DNA of 64,000 bases from Arthrobacter sp. 9V (GCF_902506065.1 NZ_LR732912.1:4762396-4826395); one strand, 5' to 3'. Shown: positions 17,489 to 26,076, numbered from the stretch's first letter. Made by a program: numbers and translations. The notes: generated by a model not told the origin, from the sequence alone.

Positions 17489-17824
17489 ATGGACAATGGG
17501 GGCATGGACATTGCAACGCTGCACCACCTGGACGAGTTGCTGGAGGATGGCGAGTCCCTGACTGTGGCGAGGATTTCGGTATATCTCGCCACGCATCGCT
17601 TGGCCACCGCCAATTGGTTTGGTCGGACCGGCCGCGCAGAAAGGTCGGCATGGATCGAACGCGAGGGCACGGGCTGGCGGGTGTGGGAGACCGATGAGCG
17701 CGCCGGGATCATGGATCACTGCATCCTCCGCACGGAGTCGGAGACAGAGGCGCTGGACAGCTTTCTTCGCCGGGCGCGGAGGCATCTCAAGGCAGACGGT
17801 ACGGCGGTCCGGCGCATTTCTTGA
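17489..17824 (+). CDS. Hypothetical protein
   Basis: A 111-residue soluble protein with no family I recognise. It has a predicted mixed alpha/beta pattern, an aromatic/Arg centre (ANWFGRTGRAERSAWIERE) and a final basic helix (LRRARRHLKADG). Start choice is open between 17489 and the ATG at 17504. It precedes the zinc-finger gene by 46 nt on the same strand. Confidence 0.5.
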   Translation: MDNGGMDIATLHHLDELLEDGESLTVARISVYLATHRLATANWFGRTGRAERSAWIEREGTGWRVWETDERAGIMDHCILRTESETEALDSFLRRARRHLKADGTAVRRIS

Positions 17825-17870
17825 TGCGGGCTTAACGAACTAATTGGCGGGGCTGATCGTTGGGCCAAGC

Positions 17871-18239
17871 ATGAAATGTCCTGTGGATTCCATTGACCTG
17901 GTGATGAGCGAACGAAGCGGTGTGGAGATCGACTACTGCCCGCAGTGCAGAGGTGTGTGGCTGGACCGTGGGGAGCTGGACAAGATCATTGACCGCGTCG
18001 CGGTCGAAACTGTTCCCGCCCCTGCCAGGCCTGCCGCCGCACCGCCCCAGCCGCCCATCGCGCCGCCACCCATCTACAACCCCTTCGAGTCACGGCCCCA
18101 GCAGCCGCGCTATGACGACAGGGACAGGCGCGACTACGACCGCAGGGACAATGATCGCCGCGACGGTTACGATCGCGAGCAGTACGGACGTAAGCGCAAG
18201 AAGAAGGAAGGCTTTCTGGGCGACTTGTTCGACTTCTAG
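17871..18239 (+). CDS. TFIIB-type zinc-finger protein
   Basis: A 122-residue protein. The N-terminus has a zinc ribbon, CPVD (3-6) and CPQCRGVWLDRGELDKI (about 24-40), as in the zf-TFIIB (DUF) family. A Pro-rich linker follows, and then a tail very rich in Asp, Arg and Tyr (about 80-110, DRDRRDYDRRDNDRRDGYD) ending in KRKKKEGFLGDLFDF. Function is unknown; the tail looks disordered. It converges with the next gene, 3 nt apart. Confidence 0.8.
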   Translation: MKCPVDSIDLVMSERSGVEIDYCPQCRGVWLDRGELDKIIDRVAVETVPAPARPAAAPPQPPIAPPPIYNPFESRPQQPRYDDRDRRDYDRRDNDRRDGYDREQYGRKRKKKEGFLGDLFDF

Positions 18240-18242
18240 TCT

Positions 18243-18818
18243 TTAGTCGTCCAGGAGTTCGATGAACTCCCGGGCCTGCTTGATGTTGATGTCTGAGTGG
18301 CGCGTCAAAGCAAGTGCCGCGCCTTCAACGTCGCCGCTTTTGGCTAGGGTGCGGATCCGTCCGTAAATCTCGTCGTTGAGCATATTGCTGCTCACTTCCC
18401 TGGTGACGTCACCCTTGCTCACGATTGCCCTGTACCTGTAGGGGAAACGTTCGGGCTCGTCATCATCGTCAGCCAGCAAGTCCCTGGGAGGTGCTTCCGG
18501 CGTGAACGGCTGGGGATGCGCAGCCAGTGCACCGACGGCGTTACGCGATGCCCGCAGGCCCTCTCCCGTCGCCTGCAGGTAAAGTTTGATGGCCGCCATG
18601 CCCTGTCCTTGGGCAATGAGGGAGTAGAGCTGCCTGTGCTGCTCTTGGTTGAGCTTGGCTGCCGATTCTTTCGCCAACTCCACCGGGTCCTTGGGTGCAT
18701 TCGCCGCCGCGAAATCGGCTTTGCTCTCGGCCGAGCGTTTGGTGAAGGAACGAATAAGCAGGAGCACGCCCGCGATGACCGCAACGAGGATCAGGAGCGG
18801 GATGAGGATGGAATCCAT
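18243..18818 (-). CDS. Membrane-anchored protein with L7/L12-like helical tail (paralogue 1)
   Basis: A 191-residue protein with an N-terminal transmembrane helix (about 4-24). A middle region includes a repeat GQGMAAIKLYLQATGEGLRASRNAV, which resembles the helix-turn part of the ribosomal L7/L12 C-terminal domain (KxxAIKxxREATGxxLxEAKxxV). The far C-terminus (GDVEGAALALTRHSDINIKQAREFIELLD) looks like a second such unit. It sits 7 nt after a similar gene. No function is known to me. Confidence 0.65.
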   Translation of the reverse strand: MDSILIPLLILVAVIAGVLLLIRSFTKRSAESKADFAAANAPKDPVELAKESAAKLNQEQHRQLYSLIAQGQGMAAIKLYLQATGEGLRASRNAVGALAAHPQPFTPEAPPRDLLADDDDEPERFPYRYRAIVSKGDVTREVSSNMLNDEIYGRIRTLAKSGDVEGAALALTRHSDINIKQAREFIELLDD

Positions 18819-18825
18819 GGCGTCG

Positions 18826-19305
18826 TCAGAGCCGATCTACGTAGTTCTTGGCAGTAAGCAAATCTGAGTGGGTGGCTTGGCGAAGGACCTTGATCGCTTC
18901 GATCTTTTTCCCGCTACGGACCAGGTTCTGTAACTCGAAGGCCAGTTGCGGGTTCAGCTGACCATTGGGCAGCACGGCGGGCTGGTGTCCCGTCTGGCCG
19001 GCAGCCTGAGACCGGGCAACTTGTGCCTGAATGGCCGTCCTGCTGTTCTCCGCCTGTTCCCTGTGGCTGGCCTCGTTTTGGCTCGGCTTGGTGGTGGCGT
19101 CGATCCGGGCGCGAAGGGCCAGTGCTTCCCGGACTTGGGACGCTTGATGGGCCGCGGAACGTGCCGCCAGTTCGCGCTGATACCTCTCAGCATCAGACAT
19201 GCCGGTATCGCGCGGCTTGAAGGCCGCTGTGAGCGCCCATAGAAGGCCTACGAGGACAAGAAGCGGAAGGACAATCGTCAGTACGTCACCAAAGTTCATC
19301 CCCAT
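18826..19305 (-). CDS. Membrane-anchored protein with L7/L12-like helical tail (paralogue 2)
   Basis: A 159-residue protein: one N-terminal membrane helix (about 7-27), a long charged and Gln/Ala-rich helical stretch (about 38-110), and a C-terminal motif GKKIEAIKVLRQATHSDLLTAKNYVD. This closely follows the L7/L12 C-terminal-domain pattern. It is upstream of, and probably co-transcribed with, paralogue 1. It may tether a small alpha-helical domain to the inner membrane face; its partner is unknown. Confidence 0.65.
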   Translation of the reverse strand: MGMNFGDVLTIVLPLLVLVGLLWALTAAFKPRDTGMSDAERYQRELAARSAAHQASQVREALALRARIDATTKPSQNEASHREQAENSRTAIQAQVARSQAAGQTGHQPAVLPNGQLNPQLAFELQNLVRSGKKIEAIKVLRQATHSDLLTAKNYVDRL

Positions 19306-19330
19306 GCTTAGAGCTTATGCCAGAACTTGG

Positions 19331-19766
19331 TTATCCACAGCACATTCCACTTCCGGCATAGGCTTCTGAGAGACCTCTGTCAAATTAAGCCAGCTTTTGT
19401 AAGATGCATCACATTTTGGGCATGTACAGCGAAGTTTTCGTGTGGTCAGAGACCTTGGAGGCGGCGTTGTCTGTGGATTAATCGCTTCCAAAACTTTCTT
19501 CCCTCCACAGGATGTGAAGAGCGTTTTCCCACGTCAGAGCATGATTTCCGATAAAAGAATTTCTCTATCCACAGGGTAACGCACAGTCTGTGCACAACGT
19601 ACGGCTGGTATTCCACAGGTTATCCACAGGGGCTATTTGGCACCTGCTGTAACGTGTCTGAAGTGTCCATTTTGGACACGAATATCCCGCGACGTGTTTC
19701 TTGGCTCCCAAAAAGTCACCGCTTGTGACGGGTTCACGGAATCGTCTGTGGATAACTTGTGGATAC
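19331..19766. promoter_or_regulatory. Cluster of DnaA boxes upstream of dnaB
   Basis: Three exact DnaA boxes (TTATCCACA) are seen at 19331-19339, 19620-19628 and, inverted, 19747-19755. Three more with one mismatch lie at 19472-19480 (inverted), 19565-19573 and 19758-19766 (inverted). They sit in the 583-nt gap before dnaB, in sequence poorer in GC than its surroundings. A short dyad GCACAG-T-CTGTGC is at 19581-19593. DnaA could regulate dnaB here, be titrated, or open DNA. The usual oriC marker genes (dnaA, dnaN) are not in the window. Confidence 0.75.
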
Positions 19767-19888
19767 GGCTATTCTGTCGGACCCGCCTGACATCGTGGGA
19801 TGCATCAGGCGGACCCGTAGCCACGCACCGCGCTTTACGGGCCGCCAGGGAATACATCCCTGCAGCGGCACACAAATGGAGGACGGCT

Positions 19889-21277
19889 TTGTCAGTTACG
19901 CACTTGGACTCAATCGAGGGCTCACGCGCTTCGGACTCGAGCCGCAAACCTCCCCAGGACATCCCCGCTGAGCAGTCCGTGCTCGGCGGCATGATGCTGT
20001 CCAAGGACGCCATTGCCGACGTCGTGGAGATCGTTCGTGGACACGACTTCTACCGTCCCGCGCACGAGACCATCTACGAGTCCATCATTGACCTCTACGG
20101 CCGGGGCGAACCCGCGGACGCCGTCACTGTCTCGGATGAGCTGACAAAGCGCGGTGAGATCAACCGGATCGGTGGCCCCGCCTATCTCCACGAGCTCATT
20201 CAGACGGTGCCCACCGCGGCCAACGCCGGCTATTACGCTGAGATCGTTGCGGAGCGTGCGGTGCTGCGCCGCCTTGTGAATGCCGGTACCAAAATTGTCC
20301 AGATGGGCTACGGCCAGGACGGCGAAGTGGAAGACCTCGTCAACCAGGCCCAAGCCGAGGTGTACGCAGTGGCTGAAAAGCGTACTGCCGAGGACTACGT
20401 GGCGTTGAAGGACGTCATGGAATCCACCGTGGATGAGATCGAAGCTTCCGGTCACCGCGGTGAAGGCATGACCGGCGTCCCCACGGGCTTCTATGAACTG
20501 GACGAACTGACGCACGGACTCCACCCGGGCCAGATGATCGTTATCGCCGCCCGTCCTGCCGTGGGTAAGTCCACGTTCGCACTGGACTTTGCCCGTTCCG
20601 CGGCCATCAAGAACAACCTGGCTACAGTCATGTTCTCCTTGGAAATGGGCCGGAACGAGATCGCCATGCGTCTTCTCTCCGCAGAAGCGACCATTGGCCT
20701 GCAGGATCTCCGCAAGGGAACCATCAAGGACGAGCAGTGGTCCAAGATCGCCACCACCATGGGCCGCATGAACGATGCTCCGCTGTTCATTGACGACAGC
20801 CCCAATATGTCCCTCATGGAAATCCGTGCCAAGTGCCGCCGCCTGAAGCAGCAGCACGACCTCAAGCTGGTGATCCTCGACTACCTCCAGCTCATGAGCT
20901 CCGGTAAAAAAGTTGAGTCCCGCCAGCAGGAAGTTTCCGAGTTTTCCCGTGCCCTCAAGCTGCTTGCCAAGGAACTGCAGGTTCCCGTCATCGCACTGTC
21001 GCAGCTGAACCGTGGTTCCGAACAGCGCCAGGACAAGCGCCCCATGGTCTCAGACCTCCGTGAATCCGGCTCCATCGAGCAGGACGCGGACATGGTCATC
21101 CTGCTCCACCGTGAAGACGTGTATGACAAGGAATCGCCGCGCGCCGGCGAGGCCGACATCCTCATTGCCAAGCACCGTAACGGTCCCACCAAGGACATTG
21201 TGGTTGCCTTCCAGGGCCACTACTCACGCTTTGCCAACATGGCCGGTGAAACGGGTGCCGGTGGCGGCGGCTTCTAG
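19889..21277 (+). CDS. dnaB: Replicative DNA helicase DnaB
   Basis: A 462-residue DnaB. The N-terminal domain starts PPQDIPAEQSVLGGMMLSKDAI. The RecA-like C-terminal domain has Walker A ARPAVGKST, SLEMGRNEIAMRLLSAEA, Walker B LVILDYLQLM and DLRESGSIEQDADMVILLHR. No intein is present. The TTG at 19889 is chosen because GGAGGA lies 6 nt upstream and the protein then starts just before the family homology. A longer frame to 19637 runs through the DnaA-box region and has no family match. Confidence 0.95.
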   Translation: MSVTHLDSIEGSRASDSSRKPPQDIPAEQSVLGGMMLSKDAIADVVEIVRGHDFYRPAHETIYESIIDLYGRGEPADAVTVSDELTKRGEINRIGGPAYLHELIQTVPTAANAGYYAEIVAERAVLRRLVNAGTKIVQMGYGQDGEVEDLVNQAQAEVYAVAEKRTAEDYVALKDVMESTVDEIEASGHRGEGMTGVPTGFYELDELTHGLHPGQMIVIAARPAVGKSTFALDFARSAAIKNNLATVMFSLEMGRNEIAMRLLSAEATIGLQDLRKGTIKDEQWSKIATTMGRMNDAPLFIDDSPNMSLMEIRAKCRRLKQQHDLKLVILDYLQLMSSGKKVESRQQEVSEFSRALKLLAKELQVPVIALSQLNRGSEQRQDKRPMVSDLRESGSIEQDADMVILLHREDVYDKESPRAGEADILIAKHRNGPTKDIVVAFQGHYSRFANMAGETGAGGGGF

Positions 21278-21322
21278 CCGCGGAGGGCCAGCAACTCCAG
21301 AGGAGCTCAGCACCTGAATACC

Positions 21323-21862
21323 TTGATTCCGCCCGGCGCACACGTTTTCGTCGACGAGTCCAAGTCCAAGGCCTATTACGTTGCCGCATCGGTGATAGCG
21401 CCGGCGGACCTTGCAGGCGCTCGGCGGTCGATCTTGGCCCTTCGCCGACCAGGACAACGGAGAGTCCATTTCAAAAGCGAAAGCGATAGCTCCAGGAACG
21501 CATTTCTCAATGGCGCTGCGCGGCTCGGACTCTCCACAACGCTGTACGTTGCTCGAAACATGCCGGACAAGAAGGCCCGCCCTTTGTGTCTGGAGCGCTT
21601 GTTGGAGGATTTGGTGGCCGGAGGAGCGAGCAAACTTGTGCTCGAAAGCGACGAATCACTACAACAGTCAGACCGCCGACTCATCGCTCAGCACCTAAAG
21701 GCGCTCGGCGGCGCGGACGGCTTTCAATACATGCATTGCAAAGCCCACGAGGAGCCCCTGCTCTGGGTCAGCGATGCCGTGGCCTGGTGTCACCAAAAAG
21801 GTGGCGACTGGATACGGAAAGCGTCTCCGCTGGTTCAGAAGATCGTTTTCTGCGAGCGTTAA
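21323..21862 (+). CDS. DUF3800-like (RNase H-fold) protein
   Basis: A 179-residue protein beginning AHVFVDESKSKAYYVAASVI, like the YIDESG start of DUF3800 proteins, with LVLESDES in the middle and EPLLWVSDAVAWCHQKGGDWI near the end, like the ADxxA closing motif. These acidic residues would form an RNase H-type metal site. The family is often linked with mobile DNA or defence, and its activity is not settled. It starts with TTG 45 nt after dnaB, with a weak ribosome site. It may be a recent arrival. Confidence 0.55.
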   Translation: MIPPGAHVFVDESKSKAYYVAASVIAPADLAGARRSILALRRPGQRRVHFKSESDSSRNAFLNGAARLGLSTTLYVARNMPDKKARPLCLERLLEDLVAGGASKLVLESDESLQQSDRRLIAQHLKALGGADGFQYMHCKAHEEPLLWVSDAVAWCHQKGGDWIRKASPLVQKIVFCER

Positions 21863-22024
21863 ACAGCGCAGACCCGGCTCGTCATACCATCCGGAAGACT
21901 GCCAGGCCCACTTCTCAGGACTATTGCCCTTTGCATCACTGAGCCTACCGCAAAGAGAAGATTCGGAATACTGCCTGTGAGGGACGTAACGTACTCCTGC
22001 GAATCCGTGTTTGTGCTGATGGGT

Positions 22025-22483
22025 TCAGCAGCCCTCGAAGTCGCTGAGCACCTTCACTTTCGCTGCTGATCCGGACGAGGGATCGAACGCGTAGCCGATC
22101 CACTCCTTGGCCAGCCGGCGGGCCAACTCCACGCCCACTACTCGCTGACCCATGGTCAAAACCTGGCAGTCGTTGGACAGGATTGACCGCTCTACGGAGA
22201 ACGAGTCGTGCGCAGCTGTGGCCCTGATCCCCGGTACCTTGTTGGCAGCAATGGCCACCCCGATTCCTGTGCCGCAGAACAGGATGGCACGGTCGGCTTT
22301 GCCGTCGCGGATCATCTCACCGGCCGCAATCCCTACGTAGGGGTACGGCCGGGTGAAGTCCTCGTCCGCCCGGTTCACGCCTATATCTATGACCTCCGTG
22401 ATGCGGGAGTCAACCTTGAGGTCGGCCAGGATCCGGTCTTTGTAATCAACACCGGCTTCGTCGGCGCCCACAATGATGCGCAT
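22025..22483 (-). CDS. rpiB: RpiB/LacAB family sugar-phosphate isomerase
   Basis: A 152-residue isomerase of the RpiB fold. It starts MRIIVGADEAGVDYKDRI and has the anion-binding loop with catalytic Cys, LFCGTGIGVAIAANK (about 68-82), HDSFSVERSILSNDCQVLTMG and a C-terminal Arg region. RpiB enzymes interconvert aldose and ketose phosphates. In actinobacterial threitol/erythritol pathways a close relative turns D-erythrulose 4-phosphate into D-erythrose 4-phosphate. It lies 9 nt after the DhaKL-type kinase gene, which supports such a role (inference). Confidence 0.85.
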   Translation of the reverse strand: MRIIVGADEAGVDYKDRILADLKVDSRITEVIDIGVNRADEDFTRPYPYVGIAAGEMIRDGKADRAILFCGTGIGVAIAANKVPGIRATAAHDSFSVERSILSNDCQVLTMGQRVVGVELARRLAKEWIGYAFDPSSGSAAKVKVLSDFEGC

Positions 22484-22492
22484 GAAATTCTC

Positions 22493-24235
22493 CTAGTTAC
22501 TTGCTGCGGCGGGAACGGGAACAGCGGTGAAATGAGGCCCGACGGCGGCGAACACCATCGCGAGCGACGTCGCCCCGGGATCCGGCGTGCCAAGGCTCTT
22601 CTCGGCCAACGGCCTGGCGCGTCCCTTGAGGGGGCGAAGACCTGCGGTGGAAGCAGCGGCTGAGGTAGCGTCGGCAGCCGCGGCAAGCCAGGCCTGTTCC
22701 AGGTGAGTACCGGAAGCGACGTGTTCCTCAAGCGAGGAGGCGAACGGCAACAGCGCGTCCATCATTGTTTTGTCGCCGATCTCGGCCTTTCCCAGGCTTG
22801 CGATTCGGTCCGCGAAGGCGCGAACAGACTCGGCGAGGACATCCGGCGTCGGGGTTTCCGCGTCACCCAACCGCTCACCAAAGGCGCGAAGTCCGGCACC
22901 CCAAAGGACACCTGAGGTGCCGCCGGCTTTGTCTGCCCACGCGTCCCCGGCGGCGGCGAGCAGTGACCCGGCACCCGCGCCACGTTCAAAAGCAAGGGAT
23001 GCGGCGTGCTGGGCCGCAGCGGATCCGCGAACCATGCCGCGGCCGTGATCGCCGTCGCCTGCGATTGCATCCATGTCGCCCAGCATCGCCTCGGAGGTCC
23101 GCAGCAAGGCCGCGGTGGTGTCCAAAGCTTTGAGGCACTGTGCGGCGTAGGACCGGGAGTTTTCCGTGGAGGAGTACTCGGCCGCAGTGACGGCCTCCAA
23201 CTCCGCCTCCGTTGCGGTTGAAGTAGGAACGTCGAACCCACCGGCACCCCGACGGTACGCCGGTGTCAGGGCGGGTGCTGTCCAGTACTGCTCCAGCTCC
23301 TCGTCCAGCCAGGTCAGTGTCAACGATGCCCCGGCCATGTCCAGGCTGGTGACCAGCTCGCCCACCTCGGGCATCACCAGGGTGTATCCGGCCTCGCGGA
23401 GCAGTGGAGCGATGGTGCGCCAGAGGACGAACAGTTCCTCGTGCTTGGTGGAGCCCAGGCCGTTGAGGATAACGGCCAGCCGCTTCGACGTGGAAGAAGG
23501 CGTCTCAGCCAGCACGCGTCGGACCAGCTCTTTGCCAAGTTCGACGGCGGAGGGCAGCTCAGTATCGAACAATCCAGGCTCGCCGTGGATACCCAGGCCC
23601 AGGCCCATCTGTCCCTCGGGAAGACGGAACAAGGGCTGGTCGGCGCCGGGGAACGTGCAACCGCTGAAGGCCGTCCCGATTGTTTTCGTGAGGCTGTTGG
23701 CCTTGCGTCCCAGGCGAACCACGGAGTCGAGGTCCAGGCCGGCCTCGGCAGCGGCTCCCATGACTTTGAACACCACGAAGTCCCCTGCAATGCCCCGGCG
23801 CTTCTCAGCCTGGGACGGGGATGCGCTGGCAATGTCGTCAGTGACCAGCACGTTCTCCGTCGGGATGCCCTCGGCGGTCAGCCGTTCGCTGGCCATGCCG
23901 AAGTTCATGACATCGCCCGCGTAGTTGCCGTAGGTGAACACCACTCCTGCTCCGGAGTTGGCGGCTTTGGCCACGGAGTACGCCTGCTGCGCCGAGGGGG
24001 AGGTGAAGATATTGCCCACCACGGCACCGTCAGCGAAGCCCGGCCCGATGATGCCGGCGAAGGCCGGGTAGTGCCCGGAGCCGCCGCCCGTAATGACGGC
24101 CACCTTCGGCATTGCCGGGCGGCTGCGGCGGACAGCGCCACCCTCCACCCGGCGGACAAGGCCGGAGTGGGCGTCGCAGAAACCGGCAAGGGCTTCGTCG
24201 GCGAAGTCGGCGGGGTCGTTGAAGATTCTGGTCAT
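22493..24235 (-). CDS. DhaKL-type dihydroxyacetone/erythrulose kinase (fused DhaK and DhaL)
   Basis: A 580-residue single-chain kinase. DhaK domain (about 1-330): TGGGSGHYPAFAGIIGPG, VGNIFTSPSAQQAY and GLGIHGEPGLF, where the His binds the ketose covalently. DhaL domain (about 360-575): DAIAGDGDHGRGMVRGS with the Mg-binding Asp residues, and KAGGTSGVLWGAGLRA. It uses ATP to phosphorylate a short ketose. In this operon, with an RpiB isomerase and a transketolase, a C4 ketose such as erythrulose is a better guess than dihydroxyacetone. Confidence 0.9.
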   Translation of the reverse strand: MTRIFNDPADFADEALAGFCDAHSGLVRRVEGGAVRRSRPAMPKVAVITGGGSGHYPAFAGIIGPGFADGAVVGNIFTSPSAQQAYSVAKAANSGAGVVFTYGNYAGDVMNFGMASERLTAEGIPTENVLVTDDIASASPSQAEKRRGIAGDFVVFKVMGAAAEAGLDLDSVVRLGRKANSLTKTIGTAFSGCTFPGADQPLFRLPEGQMGLGLGIHGEPGLFDTELPSAVELGKELVRRVLAETPSSTSKRLAVILNGLGSTKHEELFVLWRTIAPLLREAGYTLVMPEVGELVTSLDMAGASLTLTWLDEELEQYWTAPALTPAYRRGAGGFDVPTSTATEAELEAVTAAEYSSTENSRSYAAQCLKALDTTAALLRTSEAMLGDMDAIAGDGDHGRGMVRGSAAAQHAASLAFERGAGAGSLLAAAGDAWADKAGGTSGVLWGAGLRAFGERLGDAETPTPDVLAESVRAFADRIASLGKAEIGDKTMMDALLPFASSLEEHVASGTHLEQAWLAAAADATSAAASTAGLRPLKGRARPLAEKSLGTPDPGATSLAMVFAAVGPHFTAVPVPAAASN

Positions 24236-24267
24236 GAGGGTCCCGGGTTTCCTTCGAGCAGCTCGAA

Positions 24268-25041
24268 TTAGTGGATGTGGCTGCCGCCGTTGATGTCGAT
24301 GGTGGTGCCGGTGAGGTAAGCGGAGTCCTCGGAGGAGAGGAACGTGATCACAGCGGCCACTTCCTCCGTGGTGGCGTTACGGCCCAGGGGGATGCCTGCG
24401 TTGATGGCGGCTTCCTGCTCTTCGGTGCTGCCTACGCGGATGTTGGTGTCCACGGCGCCGGGGGTGATGGCATTGACCGTCACGCCCGTATCCCCGATTT
24501 CGCGGGCGAGTGCCTTGGTGAAGCCGAGGATGGCTGCCTTGGCTGCCGAGTAGGGGACCTTACCGAACACGCCGCCGCCGCGCTGGGCAGAGACAGATGA
24601 CATGTTCACGATGCGGCCCCAGCCATTGGCAATCATGTCCGGCAGGAAGGCTCTGGTGACCAGGTAGGTGCCCGTGGCATTGACGTCCATGACCTTGTGC
24701 CACAACTCAAGAGTGGTTTCCAGGAACGGAACGGGGGAGGTGATGCCCGCGATGTTGGCCAGGGCGCCGACGGGCGGAAGGTTTCCGGCGGCAACTTCAG
24801 CGGCGACGGCGGCCTGGGCTGCAGTGACGGAAGCTTCGTTGGCCACGTCGATTTCGTAGCCAAAGGCCGGAACGTTGAATTCGTTGGCGATTTCGGCAGC
24901 AACTTTGGCGGACTTCTCGCCGTCGAGGTCCAGGATAACGACGCCCCAGCCCTGGTTGGCGTAGCGGCGGGCGGTGGTGAGGCCGATGCCGCGATCGGAG
25001 GTAGCTCCGGTAAGGACGGCGGTGCGCTGGATGGTGGTCAT
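24268..25041 (-). CDS. Short-chain dehydrogenase/reductase (polyol dehydrogenase candidate)
   Basis: A 257-residue classical SDR. The NAD-binding loop is TGATSDRGIG (about 12-21), NIAGI replaces the NNAG motif, and the catalytic residues are Ser in NMSSVSAQ, Tyr and Lys in YSAAKAA (about 164-170). The C-terminus is DINGGSHIH. It would oxidise an alcohol of the pathway substrate, for example threitol to erythrulose. RBS AAGGAGCACC supports the start. It lies between the isomerase-like gene (4-nt overlap) and the kinase gene. Confidence 0.88.
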   Translation of the reverse strand: MTTIQRTAVLTGATSDRGIGLTTARRYANQGWGVVILDLDGEKSAKVAAEIANEFNVPAFGYEIDVANEASVTAAQAAVAAEVAAGNLPPVGALANIAGITSPVPFLETTLELWHKVMDVNATGTYLVTRAFLPDMIANGWGRIVNMSSVSAQRGGGVFGKVPYSAAKAAILGFTKALAREIGDTGVTVNAITPGAVDTNIRVGSTEEQEAAINAGIPLGRNATTEEVAAVITFLSSEDSAYLTGTTIDINGGSHIH

Positions 25042-25913
25042 GGTGCTCCTTGAATATGAGGTGATGCGGTTTGGATGAGGTCCGTGATGAAGCTGGCCGC
25101 CTTGGCGGCAGCCGCGGGGCGTTCGTCATGCGTGACGTCCCGGGTTTCGAGTTCGAGGGAAAAGTGGCCGGTGTAACCGGCGCCCCGCAGTGCCGCTAAA
25201 CCGGCTGCGAAGTCGGCCTTGCCGCTGCCGATGCTGAGGTTGATGTTTCCGGGTTCGGTTTCCGTGGCTGGGAGGGCGTCCCGCAGATGGACGTGCTTGA
25301 CCCGTGATGCGAAGCGGTTAACGAAGTCCACCGGATCGCCGCCGGAGGCAATGATGTGGCTGAAGTCCATGACGATTCCGACGTCGGAACCGGCCAGGCG
25401 GTCGGCGAGCAACTGCGCGCGTTCCGTGTCCCGGCACAGCCGGTAGTAGTGCAGGGACTCGGTCCAGAGCTCAACGCCGAACTCCGCCGCGCGTCCGGCG
25501 GCGTGGATCAGCTGGGCTGCAACCAGGTCCACGTCCTCTTCGAGGCTCCGGACGGGATCGTCATCGATGGCGCCGCAGGGTAGAACCAAGGCTTGCGCAC
25601 TGGTTTTGGCCGCCAAGGCGAGCAGCATCTCAAGGTGCCTTTCGCGCTGGTCCTGAGCGTCGGCGTCGAGCGTTGCGTTCAGATCGCCGACGTCGCCATT
25701 GACCGAGCGAACCCGCAAGCCTGATTCACGCACGACGGCGGCAACCGCCTCCACTGCCTCGGCGTCCAGTACGTACGGAACATGGTCGCAGACGCCCGGG
25801 AGCGCGCCGAGATCGATTTCCTCGAAGCCGAGCCCTTGCATGGTGTGGAGTGCAGCGCCCAGTTCCTGATGGCGGAAGCTGATGGACGAACAGCCCAGTC
25901 GTTGATGAAACAT
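25038..25913 (-). CDS. Sugar phosphate isomerase/epimerase (AP-endonuclease-2 family TIM barrel)
   Basis: A 291-residue TIM barrel of the xylose-isomerase-like family. Metal ligands are seen in ELWTESLHYY (Glu), IVMDFSHI (Asp, His), VKHVHLRD (His) and FSLELE (Glu). Members isomerise or epimerise sugars and their derivatives, e.g. hydroxypyruvate isomerase or apiose isomerase. The ATG at 25913 (MFHQRLGCSS) is chosen; a further ten residues upstream look non-native. It is the first gene of the leftward arm of the catabolic locus. Confidence 0.82.
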   Translation of the reverse strand: MFHQRLGCSSISFRHQELGAALHTMQGLGFEEIDLGALPGVCDHVPYVLDAEAVEAVAAVVRESGLRVRSVNGDVGDLNATLDADAQDQRERHLEMLLALAAKTSAQALVLPCGAIDDDPVRSLEEDVDLVAAQLIHAAGRAAEFGVELWTESLHYYRLCRDTERAQLLADRLAGSDVGIVMDFSHIIASGGDPVDFVNRFASRVKHVHLRDALPATETEPGNINLSIGSGKADFAAGLAALRGAGYTGHFSLELETRDVTHDERPAAAAKAASFITDLIQTASPHIQGAP

Positions 25914-25981
25914 GGTCGTTGATCCTCTACATCGAAGCCTCATCGGTGAGGACTTCTAGTGATGCAAGCCACTTTAGATGC

Positions 25982-26001
25982 GTTAACTGTCAACAGTCAA
26001 C
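25982..26001. promoter_or_regulatory. Operator candidate 1 (ACTGT-N2-ACAGT)
   Basis: A near-perfect 20-bp palindrome GTTAACTGTCAACAGTCAAC, core ACTGTCAACAGT at 25986-25997, 70 nt upstream of the isomerase gene. The TGT-N2-ACA core fits FadR-subfamily GntR operators. The likely ligand-responsive regulator is the GntR protein at 29553-30209. Confidence 0.65.
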
Positions 26002-26008
26002 CTTCTAA

Positions 26009-26026
26009 GTCGACTGTTGACATTGC
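26009..26026. promoter_or_regulatory. Operator candidate 2
   Basis: GTCGACTGTTGACATTGC contains ACTGTTGACATT, the same core with one mismatch, centred 27 nt from site 1. It also holds a TTGACA -35-like hexamer at 26017-26022. Confidence 0.55.
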
Positions 26027-26056
26027 TGGTGCTCTGCGTCACAGTTGTCGTATTAT

Positions 26057-26076
26057 GTTGACTGTCGACAGTGAGG
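26057..26076. promoter_or_regulatory. Operator candidate 3 in front of the transporter gene
   Basis: The perfect 12-bp palindrome ACTGTCGACAGT at 26061-26072 lies right after a TATTAT -10-like hexamer (26051-26056), so a bound protein would block the rightward promoter. It is 47 nt upstream of the transporter ATG. Confidence 0.65.

Noticed and set aside
19331..19766. Chromosomal origin oriC
   Set aside because: DnaA boxes are clustered, but dnaA, dnaN, recF and gyr genes are not adjacent and no AT-rich unwinding repeats are clear. I keep the neutral call of a DnaA-box cluster.
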